DNA of 64,000 nt from Microvenator marinus (GCF_007993755.1 NZ_CP042467.1:638501-702500); one strand, 5' to 3'; positions 1-9,893 are shown, counted from the first letter of the stretch. Notes: generated by a model from the letters alone, not told the origin. Translations and numbers: made by a program.

Positions 1-524
1 TCATCAAGGAGGGCGAGCTTCGGATTTAAGACCGCCATTTGAAGGATCTCGTTTCGCTTCTTCTCACCGCCCGAGAACCCGACATTGACACTACGGTCCA
101 AGAATTTCGGGTCCATATCCACGGTCTTGAGACGCTCTCGGACATAGTCATCAAACTCGAGCGGGTCGAGCTCTTCTTTGCCCTGCTCTTTGCAGATCGC
201 GTTGTACGACTCGCGCAAAAACGAAGAGTTTGAAACGCCCGGGACTTCAATCGGGTATTGGAACGCCAAGAACACGCCAGCACGAGCGCGCTCGTCGGCT
301 TCCAACTCGAGGAGGTCATTGCCTTCAAACTCGACGGTGCCGTCAGTGACTTCGTAGGCCGGGTGGCCCGCCACGATCTTGGTCAAGGTGGACTTGCCGC
401 TACCGTTTGGCCCCATGATGGCATGGACCTCGCCCGCGTTAACGGTCAGGCTAAAGCCTTTGAGAATTTTTGGGCCAGTTTCCGCCACTTTGGCGTGCAA
501 ATTTTCAATTTTAAGAAGAGTCAT
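1..524 (-). CDS. sufC: SufC, Fe-S cluster assembly ATPase (3' part missing)
   Basis: ABC-type ATPase of the SUF Fe-S cluster assembly system, which works with SufB and SufD in the cytoplasm. The translation starts at ATG 524 (MTLLKIENLHAK) and shows the Walker A motif GPNGSGKST near residue 38, the SufC-typical signature FSGGEKKRNE, and the beginning of Walker B (LALLD) right at the window edge, so roughly the last third of the protein lies outside. It follows sufB by 18 bases and is surely co-transcribed with it. Motifs are intact as far as they can be read. The family assignment is firm because the FSGGEKKR signature and the SufB neighbour both fit. Confidence 0.95.
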   Translation of the reverse strand, partial: MTLLKIENLHAKVAETGPKILKGFSLTVNAGEVHAIMGPNGSGKSTLTKIVAGHPAYEVTDGTVEFEGNDLLELEADERARAGVFLAFQYPIEVPGVSNSSFLRESYNAICKEQGKEELDPLEFDDYVRERLKTVDMDPKFLDRSVNVGFSGGEKKRNEILQMAVLNPKLALLD

Positions 525-542
525 AATTCTACTCCGGTGGAC

Positions 543-1979
543 TTAGCCCACGCTGCCTTCAAGCTTAATTCCAAGTAATTTTTGAGCTTCCACGGCGAAC
601 TCCATCGGGAGCTCACGGAAAACATCTTTGCAAAATCCGTTAATGATCATGGAGATGGCGTTCTCTTCATCGATTCCCCGTTGGAGGAAGTAGAAGATCT
701 GGTCCTCTCCGATTCTCGAAGTGGTCGCCTCGTGCTCGACCTGAGCGGTCGGGTTGTTGACCTCGATATACGGGAAGGTATGAGCGCCACATTCTTCGCC
801 GATGAGCATCGAATCACATTCGGCATAACTACGCGCACCCTCAGCGCCCTTCATGATCTTGACCAGTCCGCGATACGAGTTCTGCGAGCGACCAGCTGAG
901 ATACCTTTAGAGATGATGGTGCTCCTCGTGTTCTTCCCGAGGTGGATCATCTTGGTTCCCGTGTCGGCCTGCTGCATGTTGTTCGTGAGTGCGACCGAAT
1001 AGAACTCACCGATCGAGTTATCCCCTTTGAGGATACAGCTCGGGTACTTCCACGTAATCGCTGAGCCCGTCTCGACCTGCGTCCAGGAAATCTTGGACGA
1101 CTCGCCAGCGCAAAGTCCGCGCTTCGTCACAAAGTTGTAAATTCCGCCCTTCCCGTCTTTGTCTCCGGCGTACCAGTTTTGTACGGTCGAGTACTTGATC
1201 TCGGCGCGCTCCATGGCGACCAATTCCACCACGGCGGCGTGCAACTGGTTCGTGTCGAACTGTGGAGCCGTGCAGCCTTCAAGGTAGCTCACGTACGCGT
1301 CGTCCTCACACACAATCAAAGTGCGCTCGAACTGACCGGAATCCTGCGTGTTGATGCGGAAATAAGTCGAGAGTTCCATCGGAGACTTTACGCCTTTGGG
1401 CACAAACACAAAGGAGCCATCGGAGAACACAGCCGAGTTCAGGGCCGCGTAGAAGTTGTCGGTATAAGGCACCACGGAGCCCAAGTACTTCTGAACCAGG
1501 TCCGGGTACTCTTTGATGGCCTCACTGAACGAGCAGAAAATCACGCCCGCATCTTTGAGCTTCTTCTTGAAGGTCGTAGCCACACTGACGCTGTCAAAGA
1601 CGGCATCCACAGCCACGTTTTGCAGCATCTTCTGCTCGTAGAGCGGGATCCCGAGCTTCTCATAGACTTCGAGAATCTGTGGGTCGACCTCATCGAGGCT
1701 TTCTTTCTGCTTCTTAACCTTGGGGGCCGAGTAGTAGATGATGTCCTGGAAGTTCGGCTTTTCATATGTCACGTTGGGCCACTCGGGCTCTTCGAGCGTA
1801 AGCCAATGCCGATAGGCTTTGAGACGCCACTCCAACATCCACTCCGGCTCTTCCTTCTTGGCCGAAAGCGCCCGAATAATGTCTTCATCCAGACCGCGTG
1901 GAAGCTGGTCAGCCTCGATATCCGAAACAAATCCGTATTTGTACGGCTTGTCTATCATTGCTTGAATTTCAGAACTCAT
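543..1979 (-). CDS. sufB: SufB, Fe-S cluster scaffold protein
   Basis: Core scaffold subunit of the SufBCD complex, which receives sulfur from SufS/SufE-type donors and assembles Fe-S clusters. The 478-residue product has the usual SufB length and its characteristic C-terminal beta-helix part, including [20 protein letters not shown] and the following [12 protein letters not shown] segment. The start at ATG 1979 is supported by a GAGGAGAAG ribosome binding site just upstream. It lies 9 bases after the rrf2-type regulator gene and 18 bases before sufC, so regulator, sufB and sufC form one operon; sufD and sufS are presumably beyond the left edge, which cannot be checked here. Confidence 0.97.
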   Translation of the reverse strand: MSSEIQAMIDKPYKYGFVSDIEADQLPRGLDEDIIRALSAKKEEPEWMLEWRLKAYRHWLTLEEPEWPNVTYEKPNFQDIIYYSAPKVKKQKESLDEVDPQILEVYEKLGIPLYEQKMLQNVAVDAVFDSVSVATTFKKKLKDAGVIFCSFSEAIKEYPDLVQKYLGSVVPYTDNFYAALNSAVFSDGSFVFVPKGVKSPMELSTYFRINTQDSGQFERTLIVCEDDAYVSYLEGCTAPQFDTNQLHAAVVELVAMERAEIKYSTVQNWYAGDKDGKGGIYNFVTKRGLCAGESSKISWTQVETGSAITWKYPSCILKGDNSIGEFYSVALTNNMQQADTGTKMIHLGKNTRSTIISKGISAGRSQNSYRGLVKIMKGAEGARSYAECDSMLIGEECGAHTFPYIEVNNPTAQVEHEATTSRIGEDQIFYFLQRGIDEENAISMIINGFCKDVFRELPMEFAVEAQKLLGIKLEGSVG

Positions 1980-1988
1980 ATCTTCTCC

Positions 1989-2468
1989 TCATGCGACCGG
2001 GCAGAATACTTCATCTGGTGGGGGCGCGAGTTTCTGTAGGTAATTGGTTACAGCGTTTTGATCTCTTAAGAGCACTGCGATCGAGACATTATCGAGGGTT
2101 CGCACTACGAACTCAGCGATATGGCTCCAGACGGGCCTAAGCGTACATTTGCACTCGTGTGCACACGCCGTGAGCTCGCCGGTATAGCGCTCGCAAATCT
2201 CATCGATATCGAACATGCCGCCTAGCGCACGCACAGCGTCACCAACACTGATGCGGTCGGGCGAGCGGGCGAGCACGTAGCCTCCGTTGACGCCACGCTT
2301 GGCCTCGATCAAGTCGTTTTGAGCCAAGATGCGCAATATCTTTTGGGTGTACGGAAGCGAGAGCCCTTCTTTTTCGGCAATGGTTTGCGCCGAAATAGGC
2401 TCTTCTGGATGCCGTGCGACATGCAGCAAACATCTCAATCCGTATTCTTCCAGGGCTGTGATTTTCAT
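1989..2468 (-). CDS. Rrf2-family transcriptional regulator (IscR/SufR-like)
   Basis: Winged-helix Rrf2-family regulator of 159 residues. The N-terminal part (MKITALEEYGLRCLLHVA, then QTIAEKEGLSLPYTQKIL and KRGVNGGYVLARSP) is the typical Rrf2 DNA-binding domain. Cysteines at about residues 92, 102, 106 and 108 form a cluster in the region where IscR and SufR bind an Fe-S cluster, although the spacing differs from IscR. As the first gene of the suf operon it most likely senses Fe-S status and controls the operon, including itself. The ribosome binding site GGAGG sits shortly before ATG 2468. Two similar candidate operator sequences lie upstream (2530-2545 and 2624-2639). The cluster ligation and regulatory role are inferred. 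Confidence 0.92.
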   Translation of the reverse strand: MKITALEEYGLRCLLHVARHPEEPISAQTIAEKEGLSLPYTQKILRILAQNDLIEAKRGVNGGYVLARSPDRISVGDAVRALGGMFDIDEICERYTGELTACAHECKCTLRPVWSHIAEFVVRTLDNVSIAVLLRDQNAVTNYLQKLAPPPDEVFCPVA

Positions 2469-2529
2469 AGTCTCAGTCCTCCGAGGCGGCGGACCCTACA
2501 CAAAGGGTTTAAGAACATCAACGCCAAAA

Positions 2530-2545
2530 CCATACAATTTTGCAT
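2530..2545. promoter_or_regulatory. Candidate Rrf2 operator, copy 1
   Basis: The sequence CCATACAATTTTGCAT is repeated about 94 bases further on as CCATACTTTTTTGTAT, with 13 of 16 bases identical. The core is an imperfect inverted repeat (ATAC, six bases, GCAT). It lies 62 bases upstream of the rrf2-type start codon. A weak minus-strand promoter can be drawn here (TTGAGT from 2559 down to 2554, then a poor -10 overlapping this element), which would suit autorepression, but that promoter is only a guess. Confidence 0.45.
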
Positions 2546-2623
2546 CAATTTTGACTCAACGGCATTGGGCTTGGTCCTTCGCCGTCTTTAGGATGCATCA
2601 CTACCCCAAATTGATTCCAAATA

Positions 2624-2639
2624 CCATACTTTTTTGTAT
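2624..2639. promoter_or_regulatory. Candidate Rrf2 operator, copy 2
   Basis: CCATACTTTTTTGTAT, second copy of the element at 2530-2545, here with a perfect ATAC-six bases-GTAT inverted repeat. It lies just outside the 3' end of the esterase gene, in the AT-rich segment upstream of the suf operon, so it could serve as a distal operator or mark an upstream promoter of rrf2-sufBC. Confidence 0.4.
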
Positions 2640-2645
2640 TAGAAT

Positions 2646-3536
2646 TTAACGCGGGAGAATCCAGTCCCACGCATCACGTGCCGCGTCCGTCCATGTGAAT
2701 GCGTGAAAGCTATGAGGACCGTCAAAGGACTGCATCTCCACCTTCGAACCTGAAGACGAAAGGACTGTGAAAAGCGCATCAGAATGGACGCGCAGCGGAT
2801 CCTGTGTCGCGCGAACGACCTTCACCAACCCACGCACCCTCGCGCCACTGGTCAATAGGTCGATAGGATCAGGCACCTCTGCGCTGCCGGCAAACGCCAG
2901 CCGTGCGCGCTCAACTTCGGATTCGGCCATCTTCGAGTCACAACGCACGTTGCGCTTCATATCCATAAGCCCCGAGATGGGCACAGTCAGTGTAGGCCTA
3001 AACCCAAGCCGCTCGATTCGCCGCGCCCAAACCTCGTCTACCTCGCCGCTCATCGCGAGAGCGGTCATCATGACCAGGTAAGCGCCTGCTGACTCTCCAA
3101 CCAACACAACTTCCGGACCTTCAACACCCAGCAACTCACGATTCGCGGCAGCCCACTCGAGCGCCGATGCGATATCCTGGAGAGCAGACGGATATTTGTG
3201 TTCAGGAGCAAGCCTGTAATTCACATTCAGAGTGACGTAGCCACGAGCCGCAATCTCGCGCGCGATATGCCGATGCGAGTCCTTGCTGAGCAGCCTGAAC
3301 CCACCGCCGTGTACGTGAATAGCGATGCCTTTCGTTGGGCCCACGGGCATCAACACGTCGAGACGGTGCGCGGGATCTGGGCCGTAGGGGATATCGGCCA
3401 ATACATTGACCTTCTCACTGGAAATCTCAAGCTTCCCCAAAAAGTCCGCGGCCCCAAACAAAAATCCCACGCCAAATTCGGCAAGTGCTCGTTCGGTTTG
3501 AGTTGCGGTGCTGACAAGTGCGCTGAGAAAAGGCAT
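2646..3536 (-). CDS. Alpha/beta hydrolase, hormone-sensitive-lipase-type esterase
   Basis: Predicted carboxylesterase/lipase of the alpha/beta-hydrolase-3 (HSL-like) family, 296 residues. Visible are the oxyanion-hole motif HGGGF at about residue 76, the nucleophile elbow GESAG with Ser at about 149, and a late DPLRVHSD plus GPHSFHAF that fit the catalytic Asp and His. YRLAPEHKYPSALQD between them is typical of the family. I chose ATG 3536 because AGGAGG stands five bases before it; an upstream in-frame start adds nine residues without such a site. There is no signal peptide. It is divergent from the acyltransferase gene. The substrate cannot be told; short-chain or lipid esters are usual for the family. 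Confidence 0.85.
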   Translation of the reverse strand: MPFLSALVSTATQTERALAEFGVGFLFGAADFLGKLEISSEKVNVLADIPYGPDPAHRLDVLMPVGPTKGIAIHVHGGGFRLLSKDSHRHIAREIAARGYVTLNVNYRLAPEHKYPSALQDIASALEWAAANRELLGVEGPEVVLVGESAGAYLVMMTALAMSGEVDEVWARRIERLGFRPTLTVPISGLMDMKRNVRCDSKMAESEVERARLAFAGSAEVPDPIDLLTSGARVRGLVKVVRATQDPLRVHSDALFTVLSSSGSKVEMQSFDGPHSFHAFTWTDAARDAWDWILPR

Positions 3537-3595
3537 AGTGACCTCCTGATAAGCAAGATGCACCCCTGTGCAACTTGGTGCGCCTAGATTCCAAG

Positions 3596-4291
3596 ATGTC
3601 CACCGACCTGACTCGCCCCATTCCAGCCATTACTCTCAAGGCACTCGACCGGGTGAGCCGATACTTTGACACTCAACTTTACGACGCTCACAAGATTCCC
3701 GAAGGTGGTGTCCTCATCGTAGGAAACCACGCGCTCGCTGGGATTGACGCGCTCGCACTGATGCCGAAACTCTACGATGCGACTGGCCGAGCCCCGCGTG
3801 GCTTGGGCTTGAAGGCGCTCTTTGATGTCCCTGTCCTCAAGAATATTCTGGAGGAATGTGGGGCGGTGGCAGGTGAACGAAAGACGGCGTGTGAGCTGCT
3901 CGAGGCTCAAGAGATGGTGGTCGTCTATCCCGGTGGCGCCAAGGACTCGCTCAAGACGCGCTCAGAGCGCTACCGCCTCAAATGGGATGGTCGCAACGGT
4001 TTCGCACATGTAGCCATCAAGACGGGAAAGCCGGTTGTACCTATCGCCGGAATTGGCCCCGACGAAGTGTTCCCCATATTAACAAGCCATGGACTCCGCG
4101 TGCCATGGCTCAACAATCAGCGGGTGCCACTCTTTTTGCCGTTGGCACGTCGCGTGCCGTTCAGGTTCTACGTGGGTGACCCCATCTACCCTCCAGAGCA
4201 CACGCTTGAGACCGATTCATCGCACTTCGCTCGGGAGGTCTCGACCGCTTTGCAAGACCTCATCGATCGAGGTCTGAAAGAGCGTCCTTAG
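3596..4291 (+). CDS. Lysophospholipid/diacylglycerol acyltransferase-like protein
   Basis: Membrane-associated acyltransferase of the LPLAT superfamily, closest in pattern to the DAGAT/MGAT-like branch. The motif GNHALAGIDAL resembles the catalytic His-Asp block (with five rather than four residues between His and Asp), and YPGGAKDSLKTRSERYRLKW followed by GFAHVAIKTGKPVVPIAGIG matches the second conserved block of that branch. It would transfer acyl chains to a glycerolipid or alcohol. No clear ribosome binding site is seen; ATG 3596 is preferred, and an in-frame TTG at 3575 would add seven residues. It is divergent from the esterase, and a lipid-related pairing is possible but unproven. Confidence 0.78.
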   Translation: MSTDLTRPIPAITLKALDRVSRYFDTQLYDAHKIPEGGVLIVGNHALAGIDALALMPKLYDATGRAPRGLGLKALFDVPVLKNILEECGAVAGERKTACELLEAQEMVVVYPGGAKDSLKTRSERYRLKWDGRNGFAHVAIKTGKPVVPIAGIGPDEVFPILTSHGLRVPWLNNQRVPLFLPLARRVPFRFYVGDPIYPPEHTLETDSSHFAREVSTALQDLIDRGLKERP

Positions 4292-4371
4292 AAACGCGTG
4301 TTCACCGTGCAAACGGTCTGTGATACCACGTTTGACGACCCACTGATGTGTCAAACCACAGGCCAACCATT

Positions 4372-6645
4372 ATGCCGCAACATGCCCCTGTCAGGCGCAA
4401 AGACGCGCTCGAATACCACGAGTTTCCGACACCCGGAAAATTCGAGATCACCCCCACCAAGCCTCTCTCTTCTCAACGTGACCTCGCCCTTGCCTACTCA
4501 CCAGGAGTGGCCGAGCCTTGTCGAGAGATCGTCAAAGAACCGAATGACGTGTTTCGCTACACGAACAAGGGAAATCTGGTTGCGGTGATCACGAACGGGA
4601 CGGCGGTTTTGGGCCTTGGGAATATCGGGCCACTCGCGGCTAAACCCGTCATGGAAGGCAAGGCCGTCTTGCTCAAGTCGCTGGCCAATATCGACACCTT
4701 CGACATTGAATTGGATGCGGCCGACCCGGACGTTTTTATTCAGTGCGTCAAAGCCATGGAGCCCACATTTGGCGCCATCAATCTTGAAGACATCAAGGCG
4801 CCGGAGTGCTTTTATATCGAAGAGCAACTCCGTGAGAAAATGAACATTCCGGTCTTCCACGACGACCAGCATGGAACGGCCATTATCGTGAGTGCGGCAC
4901 TTATCAATGCTGCCCTTTTGCAACAAAAGGAGATGGGCGAACTCAAGGTGGTGTTCAGCGGTGCGGGCGCAGCGGCCATAGCGACCGCTCGGCTCTTCTG
5001 CAGCCTCGGCGTCATGCGCGAAAACATCATCATGACGGATATCGAGGGGGTGATTCATTCGGAGCGCGAGGGGCTCGACGAGTGGAGACGCTATTTCGCC
5101 AAAGATACCAAGTTCCGCACCCTGGCTGAGTGCCTGGTAGGAGCGGACGTTTTTGTGGGTCTCTCCGCCGGAGGCGTCATGTCTCAAGACATGGTCCGAA
5201 CGATGGCGGCAAAAGCCATCATCTTTGCGCTCGCAAACCCCGACCCCGAGATTTCCTATCCAGACGCACGCGCTGTCCGCGACGATATCATCATGGGTAC
5301 GGGCCGAAGCGACTTCCCAAATCAGGTCAATAACGTACTTGGCTTTCCGTTCCTCTTCAGGGGCGCTCTGGATGTTGGGGCGACCACGATCAATGAAGAG
5401 ATGAAGATCGCCGCGGTTCACGCCATTGCGTCCCTGGCCCGGGAAGAAGTCCCCGAGTCGGTGTTGAAGGCGTACGGAACTGAGGCCTTAAAATTTGGAC
5501 CTGAGTACATCATCCCAAAGCCTTTCGACCCCCGCGTACTCTTGCGCGTGGCGCCCGCGGTGGCCGAGGCCGCGAGCGAGTGTGGAGTGGCTCGAAAACC
5601 ACTGACCGACGTTCAGCTTTATCGAGATAAACTCGAAGCCTCGCAGGCACTCTCCAAGCAGATTATTCGATATCTGATTCGCAAGGCTCGCCGCTCACCA
5701 AAGCGCATTTTGTTTCCGGAAGGAAATCACGACAAGATACTGCACGCCGCGCAGATTCTGGTCGACGAGCATATCGCGATCCCGATCTTGATGGGCAAAG
5801 AAGACGAAATTCGCGCCCGCGCCCAAGAGCTCGATCTCGACGTTGAGGGCATTGAGATTTTCGACCCCGCGCTCGATTCTGAGTACAACAACATGGTCGA
5901 AGCGCTCTACAAACGGCGCCACCGTCACGGTGTGACACGCGAGGAAGCGCGCAAGCGACTTCGCCATCGCGAGGACTACGGCATGGTCATGCTCGCCGAG
6001 CACCGAGCTGACGGGCTTGTTACGGGCATTACCAAAAACTACGGGCACTCGCTTCGCCCAGGTCTCGAGGTGATAGGCACGCATTCTCCAAGAGCTTTTG
6101 GGGTTCACCTCGTGCTTACGAAGACCGGGCTCATCTTTTTTGCGGACACTACGGTCAATATCAATCCCGATGCGGAGGCCCTCGCGCAGGTCGCGATTCA
6201 AACGGCCGACTTCGCGCGTACCTTTGACGTGGTGCCTCGAATCGCGATGTTGAGTTATTCGAACTTCGGGCAGAGTCGAAACCCTCAGGCACAAAAGGTT
6301 TCTGAGGCGACCTCCATCGTTCACAAACGTCGCCCCGACTTGAGGATTGACGGTGAGATGCAGGTGGACCCCGCGCTCGACGTGGACTTCCGGGCATCGA
6401 CCTTCGACTTTTCAACGCTAGATGGTCGCGCAAATGTCCTGATTTTCCCATCTCTCGACGCCTCAAACATCGCGTATAAGCTGATGCGGCATATCGGAGG
6501 CGCCGAAGTCATCGGCCCTATCCTCTTGGGCATGAATCGCCCCATGAATATCATCGACAGAGCCGGCAGTGTGGCCTCTATCGTCAATCTAACTGTAATC
6601 ACAGCGATCGAAGCCCAGAGGCGAGAGATCGGCAGCAAAATCTGA
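4372..6645 (+). CDS. maeB: NADP-dependent malic enzyme-phosphotransacetylase fusion
   Basis: MaeB-type malic enzyme that decarboxylates malate to pyruvate, fused to a C-terminal phosphate acetyltransferase-like domain, 757 residues as in the family. The first part (to about residue 430) has [12 protein letters not shown], the NAD(P)-binding [13 protein letters not shown] and [10 protein letters not shown]. The second part, from about residue 440, begins [20 protein letters not shown] and carries the PTA-like [15 protein letters not shown] region. In most such fusions the PTA-like domain is regulatory, binding acetyl-CoA, rather than catalytic; this is family knowledge. ATG 4372 is chosen by similarity to the usual N-terminus; an in-frame GTG at 4348 would add eight residues. 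The gene stands alone, eight bases before ligA. Confidence 0.94.
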   Translation: MPQHAPVRRKDALEYHEFPTPGKFEITPTKPLSSQRDLALAYSPGVAEPCREIVKEPNDVFRYTNKGNLVAVITNGTAVLGLGNIGPLAAKPVMEGKAVLLKSLANIDTFDIELDAADPDVFIQCVKAMEPTFGAINLEDIKAPECFYIEEQLREKMNIPVFHDDQHGTAIIVSAALINAALLQQKEMGELKVVFSGAGAAAIATARLFCSLGVMRENIIMTDIEGVIHSEREGLDEWRRYFAKDTKFRTLAECLVGADVFVGLSAGGVMSQDMVRTMAAKAIIFALANPDPEISYPDARAVRDDIIMGTGRSDFPNQVNNVLGFPFLFRGALDVGATTINEEMKIAAVHAIASLAREEVPESVLKAYGTEALKFGPEYIIPKPFDPRVLLRVAPAVAEAASECGVARKPLTDVQLYRDKLEASQALSKQIIRYLIRKARRSPKRILFPEGNHDKILHAAQILVDEHIAIPILMGKEDEIRARAQELDLDVEGIEIFDPALDSEYNNMVEALYKRRHRHGVTREEARKRLRHREDYGMVMLAEHRADGLVTGITKNYGHSLRPGLEVIGTHSPRAFGVHLVLTKTGLIFFADTTVNINPDAEALAQVAIQTADFARTFDVVPRIAMLSYSNFGQSRNPQAQKVSEATSIVHKRRPDLRIDGEMQVDPALDVDFRASTFDFSTLDGRANVLIFPSLDASNIAYKLMRHIGGAEVIGPILLGMNRPMNIIDRAGSVASIVNLTVITAIEAQRREIGSKI

Positions 6646-6653
6646 GGTCAATT

Positions 6654-8624
6654 ATGGTGGATATCACACGCTCGCAGCCATGGATGCAACTTGAGGTCGA
6701 AGACCTTGAGAGCGCAGTCCAGTTCCACAACAAAGCCTACTGGGTGGATAATAACGCGGTCATCTCTGACGAGGACTTCGACCGACTCGTCGAAGCTCTT
6801 CGCACCAAGGCTCCTCAAAGCCCGGTGCTCGACGCGATTGGCCCGGAAGGCGCCGCGGAGGGCTTTGAATTCGAAGGCGAGAAAGTCGCCCACGATCCAC
6901 CGATGCTCTCGTTGGACAAGTGTTATGACGAAGCCACGCTCCTCAAATGGTTCGGGAAATTCGACGGCGAAGTCGTCGTAAGCCCCAAGGTTGATGGCGT
7001 GGCCGTGTGCATTCGCTACGACCAAAACGGCGAACTCGTGATTGGCTCCACTCGCGGCAACGGAACCGTTGGTGAGCTCATCACCGAGAACGTGAAGCGA
7101 ATTGTCGATGTTCCACTAAAGATTTCCGATGGACCGCTCGAGGTGCGAGGCGAAGCCTACCTGCCGCTTGATGTGTTTCGCGCAAAATTCGAGGGCGAGT
7201 ATTCAAGCCCCAGAAACCTCACTGCCGGCGCGCTCAAGCAGAAAGATCCAGAGAAAACTCGGCGTTTTGAGGTCCACTTCTTCGCCTACGATGCGATAGG
7301 TCGCGAGTTTCAAAGCGAAAACGAAAAGATGCTCTTTCTCGCAAAGCTTGGGTTCTCTGAAGTGGAGAGCACGGTCGTTCACGTGGACGGACTTCAAGCC
7401 GCCTACGACGATATCTCAGCTCGACGTGCGAGCCTGAACTACGAGACCGACGGCCTTGTTTACAAGGTCAATTCCATCGAAGAACAAGAACGGATGGGAT
7501 TTACAGCTCACCACCCGCGATACGCTATTGCGTACAAGTTTCAAGGGGATGCCGGGCAAAGCGTGCTGCGTGAGATCCACTGGAGCGTCTCTCGAACTGG
7601 GGCGATTAATCCGGTTGGGGTGGTGGATCCTGTAGACCTCTCCGGCGCAACCGTGACGCGTTGTAGCCTCCATAACCTCTCGATCATGGACAAGCTTGGC
7701 GGCGACAAGGGGCTAACGCTCAATTCAAAAGTCCTCATGGTGCGTCGCGGCGGCGTGATTCCACATCTCGAGCGTGTTCTAGAGGCCGGAGACATCCCGG
7801 TTGAACTACCCTCAGAGTGTCCGTTTTGCGGAGCGCCAACACGACGGGACGGCGATATTCTGGTCGCAGACCACCAGCCGAACTGTCGAGGAAGCCGTCT
7901 CAAAGAGCTCGAACACTTCGCAACCGTCATGGAGATTAAGGGATTCGGGCCAAAGATTTTGGAGACCCTCTACGAGGCCGAGCTCGTCACTGCACCGGTG
8001 GACTTCTTCGCGATAACACCGGAAGACCTCATGAGTCTTGAGCGTGTGGGCCGAAAGCTCGCGGAAAAACTTGTCGAGAAGATTCGGGAACGGAGAAAAC
8101 CTCGTGCGGAAGTCTTCTTGCGCGCGCTTGGTATCGATGAACTCGGAAATCACGTGAGCAAAATCCTGGCTCAACGCTACGACTCCATCGAAGCGATCCT
8201 GGACATCAAAGAAGAGGAGCTCGCCTCCATCCACACCATCGGTGATATCATCGCCCAAAAGGTCTGTTCAGGGCTTGAGCACAGGCGAGAAGATATCTTG
8301 GAGTTGGCAGATATCCTCGAAATTCAGTTCGTCAAGGAGGAGCCGAAAGAAGGAGCATTGCGTGGCAAGAAGTTTCTCTTTACGGGCGCTATGGAATCCA
8401 TGTCTCGCAAAGACGCGCAGAAGAAAGTCCAAGCACTTGGCGGGGAGACACCGAGCGGAGTCATCAAAGACTTGGACTATCTCGTCATTGGCGACGCAGA
8501 CCTCGAAAAGTTCAAGGGTGGCTGGAGAACCAACAAACTTGAGAAAGCGGAAGCCTATAATCGAGAAGGCGGTGACATCAAAATCATCGGAGAAACAGAT
8601 TTCTTGGGCCTGATCGACCTTTAG
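6654..8624 (+). CDS. ligA: NAD-dependent DNA ligase, divergent LigA
   Basis: Seals nicks in DNA using NAD+. The 656 residues follow the LigA order: Ia domain (ISDEDFDRLVEAL), adenylation domain with the nucleophile Lys112 in KVDG and RGNGTVGELITENV, OB fold, zinc module, helix-hairpin-helix repeats and a C-terminal BRCT domain from about residue 570 (GKKFLFTGAMESMSRKDAQ). The zinc module is atypical: CPFC is present, but the second pair is reduced to HQPNC, so a His may replace one Cys. Overall it is more diverged than usual, so it could be a second, accessory ligase rather than the replicative one. A GAGG ribosome binding site precedes ATG 6654. Confidence 0.9.
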   Translation: MVDITRSQPWMQLEVEDLESAVQFHNKAYWVDNNAVISDEDFDRLVEALRTKAPQSPVLDAIGPEGAAEGFEFEGEKVAHDPPMLSLDKCYDEATLLKWFGKFDGEVVVSPKVDGVAVCIRYDQNGELVIGSTRGNGTVGELITENVKRIVDVPLKISDGPLEVRGEAYLPLDVFRAKFEGEYSSPRNLTAGALKQKDPEKTRRFEVHFFAYDAIGREFQSENEKMLFLAKLGFSEVESTVVHVDGLQAAYDDISARRASLNYETDGLVYKVNSIEEQERMGFTAHHPRYAIAYKFQGDAGQSVLREIHWSVSRTGAINPVGVVDPVDLSGATVTRCSLHNLSIMDKLGGDKGLTLNSKVLMVRRGGVIPHLERVLEAGDIPVELPSECPFCGAPTRRDGDILVADHQPNCRGSRLKELEHFATVMEIKGFGPKILETLYEAELVTAPVDFFAITPEDLMSLERVGRKLAEKLVEKIRERRKPRAEVFLRALGIDELGNHVSKILAQRYDSIEAILDIKEEELASIHTIGDIIAQKVCSGLEHRREDILELADILEIQFVKEEPKEGALRGKKFLFTGAMESMSRKDAQKKVQALGGETPSGVIKDLDYLVIGDADLEKFKGGWRTNKLEKAEAYNREGGDIKIIGETDFLGLIDL

Positions 8625-8669
8625 AGCTTCGTTTACAACACTTTATTTTTCCGATAGTTAAGAGAGACC

Positions 8670-9893
8670 ATGGAACGCACCTTTCTCGTCATCGATGACG
8701 AACCTGACATTCTGGACTCCATCTATCGCCTTTTCCGAAAGGAATACCGTGTACTGAGAGCCCAGAACACGAGAGATGCGTGGGAGCTCATCGAGAACGA
8801 AGAGGTCCATGTCGTTCTGACCGACCAGCGAATGCCAGAGACTACAGGTGTGGAGTTTTTGACCGAATTGCGGGCCACACATCCAGATATCGTTCGGGTG
8901 CTCCTCACCGGGTATTCAAGCCTCGATAGCGTGATTGAAGCTATCAACGAAGGCAGCGTTTACCGCTACATCGCAAAACCGTGGAACCCTCTCGAGCTCA
9001 AGCTCTTTGTCTCGCAGGCGTTCGACTATTTCGAAACGCGTCGCGAACGTGAACTCCTGGTTGAGAAGCTCAAAGAGGCAAACGCGCAACTCGAGGAACA
9101 GAACCAGGCGCTTCAAGACAAAAACGAAGAACTTAAACTCCTAGACCGCATGAAATCGGTGTTCATGGAGGTGGTGAGCCATGAGTTGAATACCCCTATC
9201 GCGGTCATCCTCGGTTACGAGTTTTTGTTACGTCGCGAACTAACCCCGGCCACGAATGTGGTTATTGGAAAGGCTCTAGCGGGCATCGAGAGCAGCGCAA
9301 ACCGCCTCAAGAACATCAGTTCTAGAATTTTCAAGATGATGGCCACCGAAGACCCTTCGATGACCTTGGACCTGCAGCCGACAAAGGCCAGTGAACTGGG
9401 GGATGCCCTGCGTCTACACGTGGACCCGTTCCTCGTGCGCCGGCACCAAAAGCTCCGAATTGATATCCCTTCGCCCTTCCCGCCGCTCTATGTGGACCGC
9501 GAAAAAATCATCGACGTGCTCATCAATGTGGTTATGAACGCAATCAAATTCTCCCACGACAACCAAGAGATCGTCTTAGCGTTTGGGAGACTCGATGATT
9601 CCAGATACGAGGTCTGGGTTCAGGATCAAGGGATTGGTATTGAAGAAGAAGACCTCCAACAGGTTTTTGCCCCGTTTTTCAGTTCGTTCAACTCCCAGTA
9701 TCACTCATCCGGCGAGTTCGAGTTCGGCAAGCGCGGGATCGGGCTTGGGCTAGCGCTGGCGCGCCGATTCGTGGAAATGCACGGGGGCACCATCCAAATG
9801 GACAGCACCCCCGGCGAAGGTACACGCGTTGGGATTCAGTTGCCGTTTCAGCCCGAGAAATTCGACTCATCGGGCGAAATGAACAAACTCTAA
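8670..9893 (+). CDS. Receiver-histidine kinase hybrid with N-terminal REC domain
   Basis: Soluble signalling protein of 407 residues. Residues 5-118 form a receiver domain with the phospho-acceptor Asp52 (LTDQRMP), Thr80 and Lys103 (AKPW). A coiled coil (about 122-160) leads to a dimerisation domain with the H-box SHELNTP, His171, then an HATPase domain with the N-box NAIKFS, G1 DQGIGIEEED and G2 GKRGIGLGLALA. The order is reversed compared with classical hybrid kinases: the receiver is first, so it may modulate the kinase behind it rather than receive its phosphate. There is no membrane segment. Its 3' end overlaps the convergent TPR gene by four bases. Cognate partners are not evident nearby. 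Confidence 0.9.
   Translation: MERTFLVIDDEPDILDSIYRLFRKEYRVLRAQNTRDAWELIENEEVHVVLTDQRMPETTGVEFLTELRATHPDIVRVLLTGYSSLDSVIEAINEGSVYRYIAKPWNPLELKLFVSQAFDYFETRRERELLVEKLKEANAQLEEQNQALQDKNEELKLLDRMKSVFMEVVSHELNTPIAVILGYEFLLRRELTPATNVVIGKALAGIESSANRLKNISSRIFKMMATEDPSMTLDLQPTKASELGDALRLHVDPFLVRRHQKLRIDIPSPFPPLYVDREKIIDVLINVVMNAIKFSHDNQEIVLAFGRLDDSRYEVWVQDQGIGIEEEDLQQVFAPFFSSFNSQYHSSGEFEFGKRGIGLGLALARRFVEMHGGTIQMDSTPGEGTRVGIQLPFQPEKFDSSGEMNKL

Noticed and set aside
1179..2039. A plus-strand frame of 286 codons opposite sufB
   Set aside because: It runs antisense to the well-conserved sufB gene and into the regulator gene, and its translation shows no recognisable domain.
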